Source of the DNA: Nephromyces sp. MM_2019 | Taxonomy: Eukaryota; Apicomplexa; Aconoidasida; Nephromycida | Length of the DNA stretch: 37,160 nt | Reading direction: 5' to 3' | Assembly (NCBI GenBank): GCA_015657535.1 | Contig: JADHZB010000731.1 | Span: forward strand, 1 to 37,160 | Shown: positions 32,544 through 37,160 of the stretch, one piece after another | Layout: every line of letters starts with the position of its first letter | Position numbering within the stretch: the first letter of the stretch is position 1 | Made by a program: the position numbers and the translations under genes | Notes under the pieces: generated by a model | The model's input: only the letters and a program-made list of their open reading frames with translations | Databases searched by the model: none | Told to the model about the DNA's origin: nothing

Positions 32544-32876
32544 ATGAATGCTACAAAAGCATTTTCAGGTGTGCTACGTCCACGGGAGTGCCCCATTCAG
32601 TGCATGCAAGCTACTGTCTTCATCTTCATAGGCATCTTTAGGCAAACACAACAGGTTTTTATGTTTGTAAACGCAGTGTATCGCAAAAGAGAGAAAACAA
32701 CTCTGATGCTGAGAAAAAAAGTGTGTATAGAGAAATTGCATGAATCATGGTGCAACAGCACATATACTTGCATAAGTCAATATTCCTTCTCTAAACAGAT
32801 AGTGCACACACGCACGCACACACGTACACACGCACACAGTTTATTCATTGCTGAAAATGGCGAAAGTACTTCATGA
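32544..32876 (+). CDS. Candidate ORF, 110 aa
   Basis: ATG to TGA. The first two thirds look protein-like: MNATKAFSGVLRPRECPIQC, a hydrophobic ATVFIFIGIF, and a basic RKREKTTLMLRKK-type segment. The C-terminal third crosses a short CACACG microsatellite (32803-32838) and so reads as Thr/His/Arg repeats. An internal CAACAG/GTTTTT could be a donor. No domain is recognised. Confidence 0.33.
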   Translation: MNATKAFSGVLRPRECPIQCMQATVFIFIGIFRQTQQVFMFVNAVYRKREKTTLMLRKKVCIEKLHESWCNSTYTCISQYSFSKQIVHTRTHTRTHAHSLFIAENGESTS

Positions 32877-33359
32877 GTACTTTTCTATTACAAAATAGAG
32901 CCTTTTGCTCAGGAATTCAAGTCATATTTAATTCGCTTAAGAGGTAAAATCATCAAGCGTGTGACTTTTTTCACTTCTTATGACCAGTGAATTGGAGCTT
33001 TCCCCTTAATAAAAGTGGATGGTATAATGTGATGGTTCCAGCATCTTTCAAGGCATGATTTTGATCGTTTCCCTCTACTTTTACTGTCTTCTCAATGTTT
33101 TTATAGACTGAATTCCAAGGAATAATGCTACTGCTATTATAAAGAAGCTCCTCTACAAGCCCAGAAGCTCCTCATAGCACGGCATGCTTCCATTCTAATT
33201 CAACCCTTCTCCCATAAATGGTTGACGCAGGGTAAGAAGATAGCCTAAACGAAGCGTTTTGACGGTGCACGCTGGACACACTACTCTCCCCATAAGCTTG
33301 CACGCTGCAAGTATATATCTTCTCTTCTTCAACCTCTTTCACCACCCGCCGAACCCAGC
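32877..33359. other. Upstream region of the membrane-protein gene
   Basis: No gene is supported. The last 55 bases before the ATG at 33360 are C/T-rich (CTTCTCTTCTTCAACCTCTT) and end in AACCCAG one base before the ATG. This resembles a 3' splice acceptor and could be a leader-intron or trans-splice acceptor, or a pyrimidine-rich 5' UTR. A 64-codon frame on the opposite strand is attributed to composition. Confidence 0.45.
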
Positions 33360-34954
33360 ATGTCATCTGAGACTAGCTGGGAAGCAAACGGGCAGATTCC
33401 CTCAATTCCTGGGGGAAATCAAAGGTTAAACCAAGCGAGCCCGGTGAATGATGCTGAGAATCCACTAGCACAGAATACTGTAGAAGAGGCTGTTTCTCCT
33501 CTCTACCATCTTTCTGCCCAAGAAAACCCTCAGCAACATCATATGCTAGCAGCGTTAAGCCCTTCTTTACCCCATGGTTTCTCCCAGCAAACGAATCTAA
33601 GGTTGCAGTCACATTTAGGCTACCAGTTATCTCCAGGGGCCAGGATGGGAGAGAGGGGGGAGGTTATACTTCCTCTTTCACACAATGTACCTCTAGACCT
33701 GAACATCCCTAATACGTCAGCCTCAGCATACTATTACGCACACTCATCTTCACAAGCCCTGCAGATCAAGAGAAGTAATGAGACACTTCCCACCACCATG
33801 GATAGTGCAGTGATTCAACAAGAACAGAGGAAAAACTTTAACTGGAGCAGCCTTATGCAACCTGTGGAAGAGGGGGGTTTACCCCCTATCATACCCATGT
33901 TAAGAGAAATCTTCATGGGTTTTGTAGGTATTCAGCTTGTAGTCGTGCTGGCAAGCTTCATCTTTGAGAATTTTTCAATAGGTATAATCACGCTTTATGC
34001 GTTGATTTCTGCAATCTTCGCACACTTGGAGTTTCGCAACAGTTCTTACTTGCTCTGCACTTTGCTGCACACCATACTGTCTGTCCTCCAGCTGTTTTCA
34101 CTGCTGGGTGACTTGAAGGGCTTTACAAGCGTAATTTATGAAGATTCTATCAAGAAATTCCTAGTTATTGCGGATGTTCCGATTGCCATACTCTTTTCGC
34201 TCATTTCAGCTGCAATTCTAGTAATTTTAATCAGAATTGATAGCCTTCAAAACAGGAAAAATCTGCTTAATCTATCATCAGCAGCTTCAAGAGGTAGTAT
34301 GCCTAGAACCACTAATTCCACTCAGCGGGATGATAGACCCCCAAGCATATTCACGAGGATAAACCTTGCATACCAGAAGTTATGGGGGTATATAGGAGGA
34401 AAGATTAAGGGAGAAGCAGAAATGCATTTTGAAGACACAGAGTCAAAAGCAGGTGGAGTTCATTGCAATGGTATGACCATAGAGCACGACCAAGGTTTAG
34501 ATGATGATAGGGTTCCATGGGATAGCGATAGTGCTGCTCAGTGGGGTGGTACCAACGATCAGGGGGATCTTCAACGTAGAGCAGAAGTTAATAATGCTTT
34601 TTCTACTACCCCTCTGGCTCATGAGTTTCATAGTCCCGTGGGATCAGTAAAGAATGGGCAGGAGGGTAGTGAATACTTTGCCACTATCTCTGATATCGCA
34701 GCCAGTGGGAAGGACCATATAGGGATAGAGACTTCAAGGAGTCGGGTTGCTTCGAAAATCGTGAGATGAGATATGCACAGAGAGCGTTTTTTTTTTGTCA
34801 GGTGTATGTACACTCCCTCACACGTATATATATATATCACAGGTATTGTGATTTTTCATGTTTGGGTTGTTTGATGGGAGGAAGAATAGAAAAATTTGTG
34901 GTGAAAAATGTTTTTGCAGAGATGCTTGGTAGCCGCCAAAAGGAAATTGTCTAG
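33360..34954 (+). CDS. Four-pass transmembrane protein, likely 2 exons (517 aa; 469 aa if unspliced)
   Basis: The best gene in the window, with 467 uninterrupted codons from the ATG at 33360. Residues 1-165 are hydrophilic, rich in Gln, Ser, Pro and Asn, and probably disordered. Four hydrophobic segments follow, at about 184-203, 207-224, 229-251 and 267-292 (for example FVGIQLVVVLASFIF and IAILFSLISAAILVILI), with short loops. The rest is a polar, acidic tail with several Gly. There is no signal peptide, so the protein is presumably inserted by its first span, with both termini on the same side. Unspliced, it stops at TGA 34767-34769. A 41-bp intron, GTGAGA at 34761 to a T-tract and GTCAG at 34801, keeps phase 0 and adds 50 residues (contains CDFSCLGCLMGG) to a TAG at 34954. 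Family not recognised. Tetraspan scaffold, channel or transporter cannot be told apart. Confidence 0.85.
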
Positions 34955-35438
34955 TGGGTAGCAGTGGGAGGTGTATGTGTCTGTGCATAGTCGGATGTAT
35001 GCTATGCATTCTTGGAAAATTTAAAAGAAGCAAATGAAGAAAAAGCCTTTTGAATATGAGCATTTGGGCAGCTGGAAGCATCAGTTGAATAACCCAAAGC
35101 TGGAGGGAAACGCTTTGGAGTGTGCTTGAAGAAAAGACTGGAGAAAAACATCAATAAGCTATGATGAGTTATTGCTTGGAGCATTGAATATTTCAGGCTA
35201 AAAAGCCCATGTGTTGGTGTGTGTATGTGTTGGTGTGTGCGTGAGTCTGTCTGTGTGTGCTTTGGTGTGTTTCTGTGTGTGTCTCGGCAATGAATAGCTT
35301 ATAAAGCGTTTTTAAAGTGCGAAAACTGCTGATCCTGCATTCATCCTGTTATACTCCCTCCTTGCTAGTAACTTCATGCTCTGAAGGCCTTCCCTTCAGT
35401 GAGCTTTCCTGGTTTTGAGGTTCTGAGAGAAGTTCTTC
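34955..35438. other. Intergenic region between convergent genes
   Basis: This region separates the 3' ends of the membrane-protein gene (plus) and the 35.4 kb gene (minus). A TG-rich stretch (35213-35283) on the plus strand is the only low-complexity feature. No coding block is supported. Polyadenylation signals of both genes should be here, but no clear consensus is seen. Confidence 0.5.
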
Positions 35439-35850
35439 TCAGATAAAATCACTTGAGTAAAATGATGAAACTAAAAGTGTGAGGAGGTTTTGATGCGAAT
35501 ATACTTCATCTTCATCATCTACGTGAAACGATACCAAAGAGTGCGTTTTCGGCATCAAACGGATAGGGGGAGTGGGTACTGTATGTACACATACTGGAAG
35601 GTAAATTTTGTATGTCTTTGGCTGAGCCATTGCTGGTACATCTACCAGATTTTCCCCTACTCTTGAAGAAGTATTTTGTAGTGTAAAAAAGTAGTCGTTG
35701 AAGCAGATGAAAAATCTCAAGAGTTTGCTGAAGGGATAAGCTCTTTGCTTGCTCCCAATAATCTAGGATTTCGACGATATATTTGCAGTTTTTTCTTGAA
35801 GGTTTAGACGTTTTTCCTACCTCAAAAAACGCTGATTTTGTAATTTTCAT
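35439..35850 (-). CDS. Unrecognised small protein, 2 exons, 117 aa
   Basis: Exon 1 (35850-35821) is ten codons, MKITKSAFFE, ending at a GTAGGA donor. A 58-bp intron (35763-35820) ends AATCCTAG. Exon 2 (35762-35439) enters in phase 0 and is open for 107 codons to TGA. The mature sequence starts with a basic and aromatic region (SKQRAYPFSKLLRFFICFND). It continues with a Pro/Val-rich block (YKIYLPVCVHTVPTPPIRL), an acidic VDDEDEV, and a Leu/Ser-rich end. Without splicing, another frame from the same ATG runs 111 codons, so both readings are open. Spliced is preferred because the second frame in exon 2 has more protein-like composition and the intron length matches others here. An acceptor-like AAAAATCAG lies nine bases before the ATG. 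It faces the membrane-protein gene. No family is recognised. Confidence 0.5.
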
Positions 35851-36263
35851 TCCTCCTTCCTGATTTTTAACGTGAAATGTGTGTAAATTGGTGAAAAAAA
35901 CCCAAAATTGTTAAAATATACCTGCATCTCTGCAGAAAAATTGATGTTTTTAAATTTTTTAAAGCATATTTCTTTTAAAATAGGCAATTTTTGCTGAAGA
36001 TCTCCTGAGTTTTTTATGTTTTTAGTCTTCTTTATCAGTTAAAATGTGGAAAATATAATATTCTTCAAGAAAGTTGCTTTTCTGTGGGTTTTCTTTGTTT
36101 TTCCTAGCAGTTTTTGGAGAGGAGGTATCGCTAACTTCAAAGGAGTAGTGAAGCTTCACTTCATTTTTGAGTAAGTGCAGCATTCACGTCAGCGGCAGAA
36201 GCAAAAAAGCTCACAATTTGGCATTTGATGAATTGCAACGCAGGCAGGTTTATCTAGTTAATC
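35851..36263. other. AT-rich intergenic stretch
   Basis: T-rich DNA with runs such as TTTTTAAATTTTTTAAAG, upstream of the minus-strand gene at 35850 and of the plus-strand repeat frame at 36264. It probably holds promoter sequence for one or both. No motif is assigned. Confidence 0.4.
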
Positions 36264-36530
36264 ATGAAGATTAGGGAGGGATGTGAGAAGAGAGAGAGAA
36301 CTGAAGATGAAGATGAAAGAGAGACACACAAAGAAGAGACACACAAAGAAGAGACACACAAAGAAGAGACACACAAAGAAGAGACACACAAAGAAGAGAC
36401 ACACAAAGAAGAGACACACAAAGAAGAGACACACAAAGAAGAGACACACAAAGAAGAGACATACAAAGAAGAGACACACAAAGAAGAGACACACAAAGAA
36501 GAGAGAGAAACAAACAGAACCACACAATAG
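36264..36530 (+). CDS. Candidate Glu/Lys/His repeat protein, 88 aa
   Basis: An ATG at 36264 opens a frame with a charged lead (MKIREGCEKRERTEDEDER), then twelve copies of the pentapeptide ETHKE (one is ETYKE), then ERETNRTTQ and TAG. The unit length of 15 bp keeps every frame open on both strands (the overlapping plus frame reads Lys/Arg/His/Thr, the minus frames Ser/Leu/Cys/Val), so openness says little about coding. The plus frame is favoured by its own ATG and by an acidic, non-repetitive lead that resembles the repeat in composition. It could equally be an intron or spacer satellite. Confidence 0.3.
   Translation: MKIREGCEKRERTEDEDERETHKEETHKEETHKEETHKEETHKEETHKEETHKEETHKEETHKEETYKEETHKEETHKEERETNRTTQ
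36321..36500. repeat. 15-bp tandem array, 12 copies
   Basis: The unit GAGACACACAAAGAA is repeated twelve times. Eleven copies are identical, and the tenth carries a single C-to-T change (ACATAC). Near-perfect identity points to recent expansion by slippage or unequal exchange. Confidence 0.95.
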
Positions 36531-37065
36531 CCGAGAATCACACACAAAGACACAGCGTTCAGTCTTTTCTCGATTGAGTTTGGCAATGTTGCTGCTCTTC
36601 ATCTAATAGTTAGTGTTTATAGTATTAAATTTCTCTCTCTAGCATCTTCTCTTCAATCTACGCTTCATTTTTTGGTTTGTTTTGCTTCATTTTTTGCCAG
36701 TTTCATTCTTTTTTCTCGTTTTTGCGATTATATATGTGCATTGTGATTCCTTTTCTCTCTCACTCTTGGGGCTTATCTCGTGCTGCTTTTCCTGCTTCAT
36801 CTTTTAATCTGACTTTTCTCTCTCTTACATTAGCTGGTAATAACGATTAAAGTACGTGAAGCTCAAAAAACCCATCGAAAAACCGCCTATTTCAAATTGA
36901 TCCGACGTTTATACTCCATTCATGAGAAGTAAAGTGCTTTGGCATTTTTTATAGTTTCGAGATTCCTGATATACTGCTGGTTTTTGGAATATCTTAATGT
37001 AATGATGCAGCGCACAGTCTTCTAAGAGTAGAATGGGAAGCTGCTGAAATGTTCTATGTAGAAAG
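36531..37065. other. Unassigned T-rich DNA
   Basis: CT- and T-rich sequence from 36630 to 36830, then mixed AT-rich DNA. No coding block, RNA gene or repeat unit is supported before the terminal array. Confidence 0.45.
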
Positions 37066-37160
37066 GCTGGGTTTTGTGTGTGGTTGAAGCTGCAGAGAAT
37101 GCTGGGTTTTGTGTGTGGTTGAAGCTGCAGAGAATGCTGGGTTTTGTGTGTGGTTGAAGC
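37066..37160. repeat. 35-bp tandem array, cut by the window end
   Basis: The 35-bp unit starts GCTGGGTTTTGTGTGTGGTT and ends GAAGCTGCAGAGAAT. Two full copies and 25 bases of a third are present with no mismatch, and the array runs off the end of the window. The full copy number cannot be seen. Confidence 0.95.

Overview
The window is nuclear DNA of an intron-containing eukaryote, probably a protist, using the standard stop codons. It is AT-rich, with many CA/TG-rich tracts. No rRNA, tRNA, CRISPR array, plasmid or phage feature and no bacterial gene organisation is visible. I could not place the organism. No encoded protein matches a family I can name with confidence, so almost all genes are described by structure only.

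Most genes are split into short exons (about 10 to 470 nt, with one of 1.4 kb). They were found by pairing GT donors and pyrimidine-AG acceptors that keep one reading frame open. One intron class is very short (41, 41, 50, 58, 84, 90, 95 bp). The other is longer and rich in TG on the coding strand, and holds microsatellites and minisatellites.

Layout. 0.4-7.0 kb: a run of minus-strand genes, namely a partial terminal part (386-631), gene C (822-2606), gene B (3146-5270) and gene A (6133-6992). 7.3-9.2 kb: two small plus-strand genes, the first divergent from gene A. 9.7-12.3 kb: minus-strand exons and a 155-residue basic protein. 12.3-16.3 kb: little firm coding. 16.3-17.1 kb: a minus-strand gene with two possible terminal exons. 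17-26 kb: mostly unassigned AT-rich DNA. 25.9-26.5 kb: a minus-strand gene. 27.5-33 kb: several weak plus-strand candidates, including a 30-bp coding-type repeat. 33.4-35.0 kb: the clearest gene, a four-pass membrane protein, facing a convergent small gene at 35.4-35.85 kb. 36.3-36.5 kb: a 15-bp tandem array. 37.07 kb to the end: a 35-bp tandem array cut by the window edge.

Nothing shows the genes working as a pathway or cluster. The unusual content is in gene architecture: tiny introns beside minisatellite-filled ones, acceptor-like sites just upstream of several start codons, a 36-bp perfect palindrome whose core recurs at two inferred splice donors, and a gene with two frame-compatible last exons. 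Exon models are inferences from sequence signals alone and need transcript data.
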